Source: Dankookia rubra (GTDB lineage Bacteria > Pseudomonadota > Alphaproteobacteria > Acetobacterales > Acetobacteraceae). From it: DNA of 53,621 bases. Under the pieces are notes generated by a model, which had not been told where the DNA came from, did not search any database, and was given only the letters and a program-made list of their open reading frames with translations. Both the position numbers and the translations under genes were made by a program. Shown here piece after piece: positions 23,762-32,577 of the stretch; position 1 is the stretch's first letter; the number at the start of each line of letters is the position of its first letter. The stretch is taken from NCBI RefSeq assembly GCF_004355005.1, contig NZ_SMSJ01000040.1, positions 1 through 53,621 of the forward strand, in the 5' to 3' direction.

Positions 23762-24955
23762 ATGCGAGGGTTCGAAGGTCCCGCAGCGGCGGCACCGCGC
23801 AGGCTGGCCATGACGCTCGTCCTGGCTCTCTTTCCCGCTCTGGCCGGCTGCGACAGCCATGAGGAGGAGGCGCCACCCATGGCACCCCCTTCGGTCACCG
23901 TCACCAAGGCCGTCCGCCAGGAGGTCACCGACTGGGACGAGTTCACCGGCCGCTTCGTCAGCACCGAACGGGTCGAGCTGCGCGCCCGGGTCAGCGGCTA
24001 CCTCGACAGCATCTCCTTCGCCGACGGCCAAGTGGTCAAGCGCGGCGACATGCTGTTCCGCATCGACCCGCGCCCCTTCGTCGCCGCGGTGACGGAAGCC
24101 GAAGCGCGGCTGACCGGCGCGCGGTCCCAGGCCACGCTGGCCCAGCAGGAATACGACCGCGCGAAGAACCTGCTGCAATATCGCGCGGCGTCCGAAGCCA
24201 ATCTCGAGCAGCGCGTCCAGGCGGTGGAGAATACCAAGGCGCAGGTCGTGCAGGCCGAGGCGGCGTTGCAACGGGCCCGGCTGGACCTGGAGTTCACCAC
24301 GATCCGCGCGCCGCTGGCGGGCCGCATCGGCCGGCACCTGGTCAGTCCCGGCAACCTGGTCTCGGGCGGGGAGGCAAGCTCGGCGACGCTGCTCGCCACC
24401 ATCGTCACCATGGACCCGATCGACTTCAGCTTCGATCTCGACCAGGCCTCGGCGCTGCGCTACGTGCGCCTTGCCCAGCGCGGCGACCGGCCCTCCTCGC
24501 GCGACTTCGAGAACCCGGTGCAGCTTGCCCTGGCGGACGAGGCCGGCTTCCCGCACCAGGGGCGCGTCGTCTTCGTCGACAACGAGGCCGATGCGGGCAC
24601 CGGCACCATCCGCCTGCGCGCCCGCTTCGACAACCCGCACGACCTCTTCGCCCCCGGCGTCTTCGCCCGCGTCCGGCTGATCGCCAGCGCCCCCTACCAG
24701 GCCGTGCTCGTGCCGGATGCGGCGGTGGCGACCGACCAGTCGCGGCGCGTGCTCTATGTGCTGGGGGGCGGCAACATGCCGGAGGCGCGGCAGGTCAGGC
24801 TCGGCCCGCTGCATGACGGGTTGCGGGTGATCCGCGACGGGCTGCACGGCAACGAGGAGGTGGTGGTCGGCGGCATGATGCGGGTGCGGGCAGGCCAGCC
24901 CGTCGTGCCGCAACGCCCCGCCGCGCCGGGCGCAGTCTCGGATGCCCGGCCCTGA
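23762..24955 (+). CDS. RND efflux periplasmic adaptor (membrane fusion) lipoprotein
   Basis: A 397-residue HlyD/AcrA-type adaptor. The start MRGFEGPAAAAPRRLAMTL leads into a lipoprotein signal ending LFPALAGC, so the mature N-terminal Cys is probably acylated in the inner membrane. Following parts are the barrel-sandwich half motif VELRARVSGYLDSISFADGQVVKRGD, the helical hairpin (about residues 110-170), the returning lipoyl segment LEFTTIRAPLAGRIGRHLVSPGNLV, and the beta-barrel and membrane-proximal domains. ATG 23762 follows GGAGACAGG. It is coupled to the RND transporter gene by a 4-bp overlap. Confidence 0.9.
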   Translation: MRGFEGPAAAAPRRLAMTLVLALFPALAGCDSHEEEAPPMAPPSVTVTKAVRQEVTDWDEFTGRFVSTERVELRARVSGYLDSISFADGQVVKRGDMLFRIDPRPFVAAVTEAEARLTGARSQATLAQQEYDRAKNLLQYRAASEANLEQRVQAVENTKAQVVQAEAALQRARLDLEFTTIRAPLAGRIGRHLVSPGNLVSGGEASSATLLATIVTMDPIDFSFDLDQASALRYVRLAQRGDRPSSRDFENPVQLALADEAGFPHQGRVVFVDNEADAGTGTIRLRARFDNPHDLFAPGVFARVRLIASAPYQAVLVPDAAVATDQSRRVLYVLGGGNMPEARQVRLGPLHDGLRVIRDGLHGNEEVVVGGMMRVRAGQPVVPQRPAAPGAVSDARP

Positions 24956-27900
24956 GCAACCTCGGCGTCCTCTCGGTACGGCAACCGGTCCTTGCCTGCG
25001 TCCTGTCGCTGGTGCTGCTGATCGTCGGCGGGCTGTCGATGCTGTCGCTGCCGATCTCCGAATACCCGGATGTCGTCCCGCCGACCGTCGTCGTCGCCAC
25101 CACCTATCCCGGTGCCTCCGCCCAGGTGGTGGCGGATACCGTGGCGACGCCGATCGAGCAGGAGGTGAACGGGACCGAGGGCATGCTCTACATGTCGTCG
25201 CAGTCCACCGCCGATGGGCGGATGAGCCTGACGGTCACCTTCCGCCTCGGCACCGACCCGGACCGCGCGCAGATCCTGGTGCAGGGCGCCGTCGCCGCGG
25301 CGCTGCCCCGCCTGCCCGAGGAGGTGCGCCGCTGGGGCGTCACCACCCGCAAGCTCGCCACCGACCGGTTGATGGTGATCTTCGTCAGCTCGCCGGATGG
25401 CAGCTACGACCAGCTCTACGTATCCAACTACGCGCTGCGCCAGGTGCGGGACGAGCTGCTGCGGATCGACGGCATCGGCGACATCGACATGCAGGGCGCG
25501 CGCGACTACGCCATGCGCGTCTGGCTCGACCCCGGCCGCATGGCGACCAATGGCATCATCGCCGAAGACGTGGTCGCCGCCATCCAGGCGCAGAATGCCG
25601 AGGTCGCCGGCGGCCAAATCGCCGAGCCACCGGTCGCCGACCAGGCCTTCCAGCCCAACCTGACCTTCCGCGGCCGCCTGGCCGACCCGGCCGAATTCGA
25701 GAAGATCGTCATCCGCGCCGGCGCCGACGGCCGCCTGCTGCGGCTCTACGACATCGGCCGGGTGGAGCTGGGCGCCGCCTCCTACACCACCAGCAGCACG
25801 CTGCAGGGCCGCCCGGCGGTGGCGCTGGCGGTCACCCAGCGGCCTGGCTCGAACGCACTGGCGACGGCCGAGGAGATCCGCGCCCGGCTCGCCGCCATCG
25901 CGCGCAACTTCCCCGCCGGCATCACCGCCGAGATCGCCTACGACCCGACCCGCTTCGTCGCCGAGAGCGTGCACGAACTGGCGGTGACGATCGGCGAGGC
26001 GGTCTTCCTGGTGGTGCTGGTGGTGCTGCTGTTCCTGCAGAACTGGCGCGCCGCGACCATCCCGATCCTGGCCATCCCGGTCTCCCTGATCGGCACCTTC
26101 GGGGTAATGATCGCCTTCGGCTTCACCCTCAACGTGCTGACGCTGTTCGGCCTGGTGCTGGCGGTCGGCATCGTCGTCGACGACGCCATCGTGGTGGTGG
26201 AGAATGTCGACCGCCACCTGCGGACCGAGACCTCGGTCCAACGCGCCGCCACGGCGACCATGCTGGAGGTCGGCGGGGCGCTGCTGTCGATCGCTCTCGT
26301 GCTCTGCGCCGTCTTCGTGCCGACCGCCTTCCTCGAAGGGATCACCGGCCGCTTCTTCCGCCAGTTCGCCGTCACCATCGCGGTCGCCACCGCGCTGTCC
26401 TGCTTCTGCTCGCTCACCCTCAGCCCGGCGCTGGCGACGCTGATCCTGCGGCATGAACCGCCACGGCCCCCCCCGCGCCGGCGCGGCCCGGCCCGGCTGC
26501 TGCGCTGGGCGCTGACCCGCTTCAACCGCGGCTTCGACCGGCTGGCGCGCGGCTATGCGGCGCTGACCCGCCGGCTGGCGCCGCGCACGCTGCCGATGCT
26601 GGCGCTCTATGCGCTGCTGATCGCAGGCGCCGGCGGGCTGCTGGCCAGCGCGCCGCAGGGCTTCGTCCCGGCGCAGGACCGCGGCTACGCCACCATCTCC
26701 ATCGAGCTGCCCGGCGGCGCCTCGCTCGCCCGGACGACCGAGGTGGTGGAGCGCGCCGCCGCCATCGCGCGCGAGGTGCCGGGCATCGCCAGCGTCTCGG
26801 CGCTGGCCGGCGTCTCCGGCGCCACCAACACCGCCGGCAGCAACCAGGGCACGATCACGCCAGTCTTCGCCCCCTGGTCGGACCGCCTGCCGCAGGGCGA
26901 CACCGCCGCGCGCATCATGCGCGAGTTGCTGCGCCGGCTGGCGGTGTTGGAGGAGGCGGCCGTGCTGGTGATTCCGCCGCCTGCAGTGCCGGGCCTCGGC
27001 AGCGGCGCCGGCTTCGCGCTGCGGCTGGAGGATCGCACCGGCCGTGGCACCGAGGTGCTGGCCGCGGCGGCCGAGACCCTGGTCGCGGCCCTGGGGCGCA
27101 CGCCCGGGCTGGCCGGAGTCTATTCCCCCTTCAAGGTCGACGCGCCGCTGGTCGCGGTGGACATCGACCGCACCCGGATCGAGATGCTGGGCGTGCCGGT
27201 GGCGCGGCTCAGCCAGAGCATCGAGACGCTGCTCGGCTCCTCCTACATCAACGACTTCACCGCCTATGGCCGCAACTGGCGAGTGGTGGCGCAGGCCTCG
27301 CCGGAATTCCGCCGGCTTCCGTCCGACCTCGCGCGGGTTTATACCCGCAATTCCCAGGACCAGATGGTGCCGCTGGCCAATGTCATGGCGCTGCGCGACA
27401 TCACCGGGGCGCAGCGCGTGCCACGCTACAACCTCTATCCCGCGGCCGAGGTCGCCGGGGAGATCCTGCCCGGCACCGGCTCGGCAGCCGCCATCGCCGT
27501 TGTGGAGCGCGTCGCGCGGCAGGTTCTGCCAGACGGCATCCGCTTCGAATGGACCGAGCTATCCTACGAGCAGACGCAGAGCGGCAATGCCGGCCTGCTG
27601 GTCTTCCCCTTGTGCGTGCTGTTCGTCTACCTGGTGCTGGCCGCGCAGTACGGGTCCTGGAGCCTGCCCTTCGCGGTGATCCTGATCGTGCCGATGTGCC
27701 TGCTGACCTCGACGCTCGGCGTCCGGCTGCTGGGGCAGGACGTCAACATCCTGACCCAGATCGGCTTCGTCGTGCTGGTCGGGCTGGCGGCGAAGAATGC
27801 CATCCTGATCGTCGAATTCGCCCAGCAGCGTGAGGAGGAAGGCGAGAGCGCGCTGGACGCGGTGGTGGCCGCCTGCCAGTTGCGGCTGCGCGCCATCCTG

Positions 27901-28119
27901 ATGACCTCGCTCGCCTTCATCCTCGGCGTGCTGCCGCTGGTGATCGCCACCGGCGCCGGGTCGGAGATGCGGCGCGCGGTCGGCACGGCGGTCTTCTTCG
28001 GCATGATGGGCGTGACCGTCTTCGGCCTGCTCTTCACCCCGGTCTTCTACCTGGCGATCCGCCGGCTGGTCGGACCGAAACGCTCGGCGCTGCGGGAGAT
28101 GGCGCGCCAGGCACGCTGA
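24952..28119 (+). CDS. HAE1-family RND efflux transporter, probable CTG start
   Basis: A full-length inner-membrane RND pump of about 1,055 residues. Features: SLPISEYPDVVPPTVVVATTYPGAS in the first porter subdomain, the proton-relay pair Asp410-Asp411 in VGIVVDDAIVVVEN, EGITGRFFRQFAVTIA at TM6, a hydrophilic linker, and a duplicated second half (VLVGLAAKNAILIVEFA). Twelve membrane segments are expected. The first GTG (25012) would cut off part of TM1. The upstream in-frame residues SNLGVLSVRQPVLACVLSL match the family N-terminus, and the only start-like codon there is CTG 24952, overlapping the adaptor stop as CTGA. The outer-membrane channel is not in the window. Confidence 0.88.
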   Translation: MSNLGVLSVRQPVLACVLSLVLLIVGGLSMLSLPISEYPDVVPPTVVVATTYPGASAQVVADTVATPIEQEVNGTEGMLYMSSQSTADGRMSLTVTFRLGTDPDRAQILVQGAVAAALPRLPEEVRRWGVTTRKLATDRLMVIFVSSPDGSYDQLYVSNYALRQVRDELLRIDGIGDIDMQGARDYAMRVWLDPGRMATNGIIAEDVVAAIQAQNAEVAGGQIAEPPVADQAFQPNLTFRGRLADPAEFEKIVIRAGADGRLLRLYDIGRVELGAASYTTSSTLQGRPAVALAVTQRPGSNALATAEEIRARLAAIARNFPAGITAEIAYDPTRFVAESVHELAVTIGEAVFLVVLVVLLFLQNWRAATIPILAIPVSLIGTFGVMIAFGFTLNVLTLFGLVLAVGIVVDDAIVVVENVDRHLRTETSVQRAATATMLEVGGALLSIALVLCAVFVPTAFLEGITGRFFRQFAVTIAVATALSCFCSLTLSPALATLILRHEPPRPPPRRRGPARLLRWALTRFNRGFDRLARGYAALTRRLAPRTLPMLALYALLIAGAGGLLASAPQGFVPAQDRGYATISIELPGGASLARTTEVVERAAAIAREVPGIASVSALAGVSGATNTAGSNQGTITPVFAPWSDRLPQGDTAARIMRELLRRLAVLEEAAVLVIPPPAVPGLGSGAGFALRLEDRTGRGTEVLAAAAETLVAALGRTPGLAGVYSPFKVDAPLVAVDIDRTRIEMLGVPVARLSQSIETLLGSSYINDFTAYGRNWRVVAQASPEFRRLPSDLARVYTRNSQDQMVPLANVMALRDITGAQRVPRYNLYPAAEVAGEILPGTGSAAAIAVVERVARQVLPDGIRFEWTELSYEQTQSGNAGLLVFPLCVLFVYLVLAAQYGSWSLPFAVILIVPMCLLTSTLGVRLLGQDVNILTQIGFVVLVGLAAKNAILIVEFAQQREEEGESALDAVVAACQLRLRAILMTSLAFILGVLPLVIATGAGSEMRRAVGTAVFFGMMGVTVFGLLFTPVFYLAIRRLVGPKRSALREMARQAR

Positions 28120-28195
28120 CGCGCCAGCATTTCCCGCTCGCCCCAGCAGCCCGATCTCGCCTAGCCTTCCACGCAAGAACAAGGAGGAGGACGTG

Positions 28196-29383
28196 ATGAC
28201 GGGGCTCTCTCGCAGGCAATTGGTCAAGGGCTCGGCCCTGGCGCTCGGCACCGGGCTGGCCGCCCCGGCCCTGGCCGCATCCGGGCCGATCCGCATCGGC
28301 TGGCTGCCGGCGCTGACCGGCCCCTCCTCCTCCACCGGCATTGCGATCAACCGCGGCATCGTCTTCGGGGTCGCCGAATTGAACGCCGCCGGCGGCATCC
28401 AGGGCCGCAAAGTCGAGCTGGTCGTCCGCGACACCCAGAGCGATCCGACCAAGGCGGTGAACGCCGCCGCCGAGCTGACCCGCAGCGAGAAGGTCAACGT
28501 GCTCTACGGCCCCGGCAATTCGGGCGAGGCGCTGGCCTGCACCGCGGTCATCGCCCGCGCCCGCACGCCGCAGCTCAACCCCTGCTTCGTCGATGAAGTG
28601 ATCGACGCCGAGAAATATCCGCTGGCCTTCCGCACCGCACCGTCCAACCAGCAGGTCGGCGCTGCCGCCAACCGCTTCGTCATGGACATCCTGAAGATCC
28701 GGCAGATCGCCGTGATCGGCGACACCAGCGGCTACGGCACCTCCTCGGTGAAGGCCTTCGCCGGCATGCTGACCGCCGCTGGCGCCACTGTGGCCTACGA
28801 GGCGACGATCGACGCCAACCAGCCCGACCTGCTGCCCGACATGATGCGGATGCGCAATGCGGGCGCCAGGGCGATCATGCCCTGGAGCGTCAACCCGGGC
28901 TTCCTCTCACGCATTCTCAACGTGCGGGCGGCGATGGGCTGGGACGTGATCGTCGCCGGCCAGCCGACCCTCGGCTCAGGCCAGACCCGGGCGTTGCTCG
29001 ACCGGCCGGAGAATTGGGAGAAGGTCTACCAGACCAATTTCCGCAATCTCTGCTACGGCGAGGATGGCCGGTTGCCGCCGCGAACCGCCGACCTTGTCGC
29101 CCGGCTGCAGGCGGCGAAGGTCGAGACGTCCGACACGCTGCTCTGGTGGATTGCCGCGGGCTACGACATCGCCGCGCTGGTCGCCGCCGCGGTGCGGGAG
29201 GTGGGCGAGGCGCCGGAGCGAATGGCCAGCTACTGGAACACCGCCGGTCCCTTCGACGGCGTCTATGGCCGCTATGCCTGGGGTCCGCGGCAGCACAACG
29301 GCTACCCGGATGAGGGCGTGGTGATGTCGCAGGCCAATTCCTTCCGCGACGGCACCTTCCGCCTGGCCCCCGGCTACGACTGA
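28196..29383 (+). CDS. ABC transporter substrate-binding protein (branched-chain amino acid/amide type)
   Basis: A 395-residue periplasmic type I binding protein. The start has a twin-arginine-like signal (SRRQLVKGSALALGTGLAAPALA). After it come the family segments IRIGWLPALTGPSSSTGIA, VVRDTQSDPTKAVNAAAELT, VNVLYGPGNSGEALA and the second-lobe IAVIGDTSGYGTSSVKAF. ATG 28196 is preferred over the GTG directly before it because AAGGAGGAGG lies about 6 nt upstream. No permease or ATPase genes of this ABC system are adjacent, so it is an orphan receptor or served by subunits elsewhere. A good hairpin terminator follows at 29461. Confidence 0.9.
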   Translation: MTGLSRRQLVKGSALALGTGLAAPALAASGPIRIGWLPALTGPSSSTGIAINRGIVFGVAELNAAGGIQGRKVELVVRDTQSDPTKAVNAAAELTRSEKVNVLYGPGNSGEALACTAVIARARTPQLNPCFVDEVIDAEKYPLAFRTAPSNQQVGAAANRFVMDILKIRQIAVIGDTSGYGTSSVKAFAGMLTAAGATVAYEATIDANQPDLLPDMMRMRNAGARAIMPWSVNPGFLSRILNVRAAMGWDVIVAGQPTLGSGQTRALLDRPENWEKVYQTNFRNLCYGEDGRLPPRTADLVARLQAAKVETSDTLLWWIAAGYDIAALVAAAVREVGEAPERMASYWNTAGPFDGVYGRYAWGPRQHNGYPDEGVVMSQANSFRDGTFRLAPGYD

Positions 29384-29460
29384 CGGCAGGCTCCGCCATG
29401 CAGGACGGCAAATCGGTCGCCACGCGGCGATTGCCGGACTCACGGAATTGAATGAGGGGT

Positions 29461-29490
29461 CCGGGGAGAATACCTTCTCCCCGGCCTTTT
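29461..29490 (+). terminator. Intrinsic terminator after the ABC receptor gene
   Basis: Perfect ten-base arms 29461-29470 and 29475-29484 with a four-base loop TACC, followed by CCTTTTCCCTTT. This is the best intrinsic terminator in the window. The T-rich side faces plus-strand transcription from the receptor gene, about 78 bp after its stop. Confidence 0.75.
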
Positions 29491-29504
29491 CCCTTTGCGG
29501 ACCC

Positions 29505-30431
29505 TCAGCCCTTGCCATGGGCGCGCAGCGGCACCCCGGTCCAGCCCTCGTACAGCTTCGCCACCGTCGTCATGTCCGCCTGCGGGCCCTGCGCCGCCTC
29601 GGTCATCGCCCAGATCTCCCGCGCCAGGCCGGTCAGCGGTGCCGGCACGCCGAGCGCGGCGCATTCCGCCATGGCGAGCGACATGTCCTTCTGCGCGATG
29701 TGGTTGGTGGACCCCACATCGAAGCTGCCGGTCAGCACGGCGCGCGGATACTTGGAATCGGTCGAGCTGTTGCGGCCGGTGCCGGCATTGATGACCTCGC
29801 ACATCAAGGCGGGGTCGAGGCCCGCCTTGGCGCCGAGCGACAAGGCCTCCGCAGTCAGCACCATGCCGGCCAGGGAGAGCAGGTTGTTGGCAAGCTTCAT
29901 CGCCTGGCCGAGCCCGGGGGCGTCGCCGACGACGAAGACGTGGTTGCCGATCACCTCCATCGCCGGCCGCGCCATGGCGACGGCGTCCGGCGCGCCCGCC
30001 GCCATGACGGCCAGCACGCCGGTCTGCGCGCCGATCGCGCCGCCGCTGATCGGGCTGTCCACCAGCGCCACGCTCCGGGCCGCGAGGCCCTCGGCGATGC
30101 GCCGTATGGCGGGACTGCCGATGGTCGACATCTCGACATAGGTCCGCAGGGCATGGCCAGGCGCGGAGACGACGCCTTCCGCGCCGAGCGCCACCGACTC
30201 GGAGATGGAGGGTGCCGGCAGGCAGGCGAAGACGAGCGGGCAACGGGCACCGAGCTCCCGCGCGCCGCCCGCAACCGGCTCGGCACCGGCGTCCGCCGCG
30301 CGGGCCATGGCATCGGTCCGGATGTCGTGCACCAGGATGCGGTGGCCGGCAACACGGCCCCAGGCCGCGAGGCGCGCCACGATCGGTCCGCCCATCGAGC
30401 CGAGGCCCAGGAAGCCGATGGTGTCGGTCAT
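29505..30431 (-). CDS. NAD(P)-dependent beta-hydroxyacid dehydrogenase family (HIBADH-like)
   Basis: A 308-residue protein of the 3-hydroxyisobutyrate dehydrogenase/tartronate semialdehyde reductase family. The Rossmann start is TIGFLGLGSMGGPIVARL, the substrate motif is VDSPISGGAIGAQTGVLAVMAAG (about residues 120-142), and the catalytic Lys segment is GQAMKLANNLLS. The C-terminal helical part includes KDMSLAMAECAALGVPAPLT. Start ATG 30429-30431 is supported by GGGGGAGGAAAA. It is divergent from the phytanoyl-CoA dioxygenase-like gene with 203 bp between starts and converges on the terminator at 29461. Substrate unknown. Confidence 0.88.
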   Translation of the reverse strand: MTDTIGFLGLGSMGGPIVARLAAWGRVAGHRILVHDIRTDAMARAADAGAEPVAGGARELGARCPLVFACLPAPSISESVALGAEGVVSAPGHALRTYVEMSTIGSPAIRRIAEGLAARSVALVDSPISGGAIGAQTGVLAVMAAGAPDAVAMARPAMEVIGNHVFVVGDAPGLGQAMKLANNLLSLAGMVLTAEALSLGAKAGLDPALMCEVINAGTGRNSSTDSKYPRAVLTGSFDVGSTNHIAQKDMSLAMAECAALGVPAPLTGLAREIWAMTEAAQGPQADMTTVAKLYEGWTGVPLRAHGKG

Positions 30432-30634
30432 GCGCTTTTCCTCCCCCAGAAAGGCCCTTGTTGCCACGGCGGCCCGGCCCTGGCGATGACCGCTCCGCTC
30501 CCCGCTGCCGGCGCGGCCGCCGCGCGACCTGCCGCCGCCACGGGTGGCCAGACCAGGACGCTTGCCGAATGGCGCTTGTCCTGGCCTGCCCCGGTCGGCG
30601 AGAATCGCCGCAATCGAGGGAGGAAACGAGTGCC

Positions 30635-31816
30635 ATGACCCAGCTGGCCGAACCCCAAGCAGCCCCGCCAGGCCTTTCCCGCGCCGAACACGCGGCCGGG
30701 ATGAGCGCCTATCGCGCTGCGGGCGAAAAGCTGGCCGCCGAGATCGGCAATCGCGGCCCCTTGCGGCTGACCGAGGACGGCGCGCTGCATCCGGATATCC
30801 AGGCCGCCTATTGGCGGCACGGCTACTACATCTTCGAAGGCGTCATCGACGCGGCAGAGGTCGAGGCGCTGCGCGCCGACGCTCAGGCGATGCTCGCGCG
30901 CGCCCCGGTCGGGCCTGACGCGACGCTCGACGCGCAGGGCCGGCCGGCGCTCGGCCTCGACTATGCCCGGCTGCCCTATCGCTTCACCAAGCCGCTGGCC
31001 GATCCCTGGGGTGGCACGCAGCTGCTGGGCGGGCGGCATCCGGCGCAGATGGTGCAACCCAAGCCTGATGCGGGCGCGCCGGAGCACGTCGTGTTCCTGA
31101 TGTACTCGATGTGCCAGTCGATGCCGTCCGGCCTGCGGCTCTATGGCCACCCGGGCCTGCTGGCCGCGGCGCAATCGATCAACGGTGCGGATTTCGTGCC
31201 GTTCAATGACGCGATCTTCGTCAAGCAGCCAGGCCTTGGCGGCTCCGTTGCCTGGCACCAGGATGGTGTCACGCACTGGAACTCGCCGGAGTGGGACGAG
31301 GGGATTCACGGCTTCAATTTCCAGGTTCAGCTCTACCCGACGACGCTCGGCAACTGCCTCTGGGTGATCCCCGGCTCGCACAAGCTGGGCAAGGCCGACA
31401 TCAAGGCGATGGTGCGGGAGAATGGCGGCAGCGAACAGTTGCCGGGCGCGGTGCCGCTGGTCTGCGCCGCCGGCGACGTGACCATGGTCAACCGGCAGAT
31501 GGTGCACGGCTCCTTCGCCAATTCCTCGCCCGACCTGCGGATCTCGCTGACCTTCGGCTTCCATCGCCGCAAATCCGTGCTGGGCCAGAAGGCCGCGCTG
31601 TCGATCGAGGACAGCAAGGCGGTCTATGACGAAACGCGGATCTTCGAGCGCTCGGCGGTGATCCAGGTGGCGATCGATGCGCGGCACCAGGCCTTCCCCG
31701 ATGCGCCGGTCTTTCGCTACCAGCCCTTCACCGGGCGAGAGGACGAGTTCCGCTTCACGCCGGAAACATTCGATCGCGTCATCCGGGACTACAATACGAA
31801 GGACCTCGCCATCTGA
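30635..31816 (+). CDS. Phytanoyl-CoA dioxygenase (PhyH) family protein
   Basis: A 393-residue Fe(II)/2-oxoglutarate dioxygenase. The iron ligands are His208 and Asp210 in VAWHQDGVTHW and His291 in RQMVHGSF; the core strand segment GFNFQVQLYPTTLGNCLWVIPGSHK is typical of the family. It is longer than many bacterial PhyH proteins, with an N-terminal helical region (about residues 1-60). GGGAGGAAACGAG precedes ATG 30635. Substrates of this family range from acyl-CoAs to small metabolites, so no reaction is assigned. A perfect ten-base hairpin lies between it and the convergent DUF1080 gene. Confidence 0.88.
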   Translation: MTQLAEPQAAPPGLSRAEHAAGMSAYRAAGEKLAAEIGNRGPLRLTEDGALHPDIQAAYWRHGYYIFEGVIDAAEVEALRADAQAMLARAPVGPDATLDAQGRPALGLDYARLPYRFTKPLADPWGGTQLLGGRHPAQMVQPKPDAGAPEHVVFLMYSMCQSMPSGLRLYGHPGLLAAAQSINGADFVPFNDAIFVKQPGLGGSVAWHQDGVTHWNSPEWDEGIHGFNFQVQLYPTTLGNCLWVIPGSHKLGKADIKAMVRENGGSEQLPGAVPLVCAAGDVTMVNRQMVHGSFANSSPDLRISLTFGFHRRKSVLGQKAALSIEDSKAVYDETRIFERSAVIQVAIDARHQAFPDAPVFRYQPFTGREDEFRFTPETFDRVIRDYNTKDLAI

Positions 31817-31822
31817 TCTCGA

Positions 31823-31846
31823 GGCGCGGGCCCTGGGGCCCGCGCC
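31823..31846. terminator. Strong hairpin between convergent PhyH and DUF1080 genes
   Basis: Perfect ten-base arms 31823-31832 and 31837-31846 with the loop CTGG, seven bases after the PhyH stop and ten before the DUF1080 stop. No T-run on either side. Position and symmetry suggest that it ends transcription from both directions. Confidence 0.55.
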
Positions 31847-31855
31847 CGGCCACCG

Positions 31856-32485
31856 CTACAGCGGCCTGATCTCCACCTTACGGAAGCGCACAACCCCGCG
31901 GTCGTTGACGACGCCCTTGTCGTCCTTCAGGCCGGCGCCGTGCTGAAGGGCGATGCGCCCGGTCGGGTGCTTGGCGTCACGGGCGCCATCCGCGGTCTTC
32001 TGGCCGTTCAGCACCACGGTGAAGCTGTCGCCCTTCGCGGTGATCTCGAGGACGTTCCACTTCCCCCCGGCCTTCGGCATGGGATCGACCGCGGCGACGT
32101 CCACGATGGCGCCGGTGCCGTATCTTGGCTCCGGCCGCTCGTCCCAGATGTTCACCTCGTAGCCGTTGGTCGAGGTCGGATTGGCGGGATCGGTGGCGCG
32201 TATGAAGATGCCGCTGTTGGTCGCCGTATCCGCCCAGAATTCCACCCGCAACGCGAAGTCGGCATAGGGCGCCTGCGTCACCAGGAAGCCGTTGCCGCGG
32301 TCGGCGACCAACGCGCCGTCCTCGACGCGCCAGTTGGCGCCCCCGAGCTTGTCCCAGCCGGTGAAGTCGCGGCCGTTGAACAGCGCGGTCCAGCCGGATG
32401 ACTGGGCCAGCGCCCGTCGCCAGCCGCCGAGCCCGGCCGCGCCGGCCCAGAGCGACATGCCGAGAGTGAGCGTCCTGCGCTTCAT
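31856..32485 (-). CDS. Secreted DUF1080 (3-keto-disaccharide hydrolase-like) protein
   Basis: A 209-residue protein with an N-terminal signal (MKRRTLTLGMSLWAGAAG, with probable cleavage after RRALAQ). A concanavalin-like DUF1080 domain follows: WTALFNGRDFTGWDKLG, DFALRVEFWADTATNSGIFIRA and GYEVNIWDE. DUF1080 proteins are linked to sugar hydrolysis, including 3-keto-glucosides, in the periplasm. It lies 92 bp after the acyl-CoA-dehydrogenase-like gene on the same strand, so the two may be co-transcribed. No catalytic residue can be assigned from sequence alone. Confidence 0.85.
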   Translation of the reverse strand: MKRRTLTLGMSLWAGAAGLGGWRRALAQSSGWTALFNGRDFTGWDKLGGANWRVEDGALVADRGNGFLVTQAPYADFALRVEFWADTATNSGIFIRATDPANPTSTNGYEVNIWDERPEPRYGTGAIVDVAAVDPMPKAGGKWNVLEITAKGDSFTVVLNGQKTADGARDAKHPTGRIALQHGAGLKDDKGVVNDRGVVRFRKVEIRPL

Positions 32486-32577
32486 GCTGGGTTCCTCCCC
32501 ATTGCGTCCGGTTGACTCCGGTCGACAGCGGAAAGGCTAGGTCCGATCTGCGGTGCGGCCAACCGCCTGGCCGCGGC

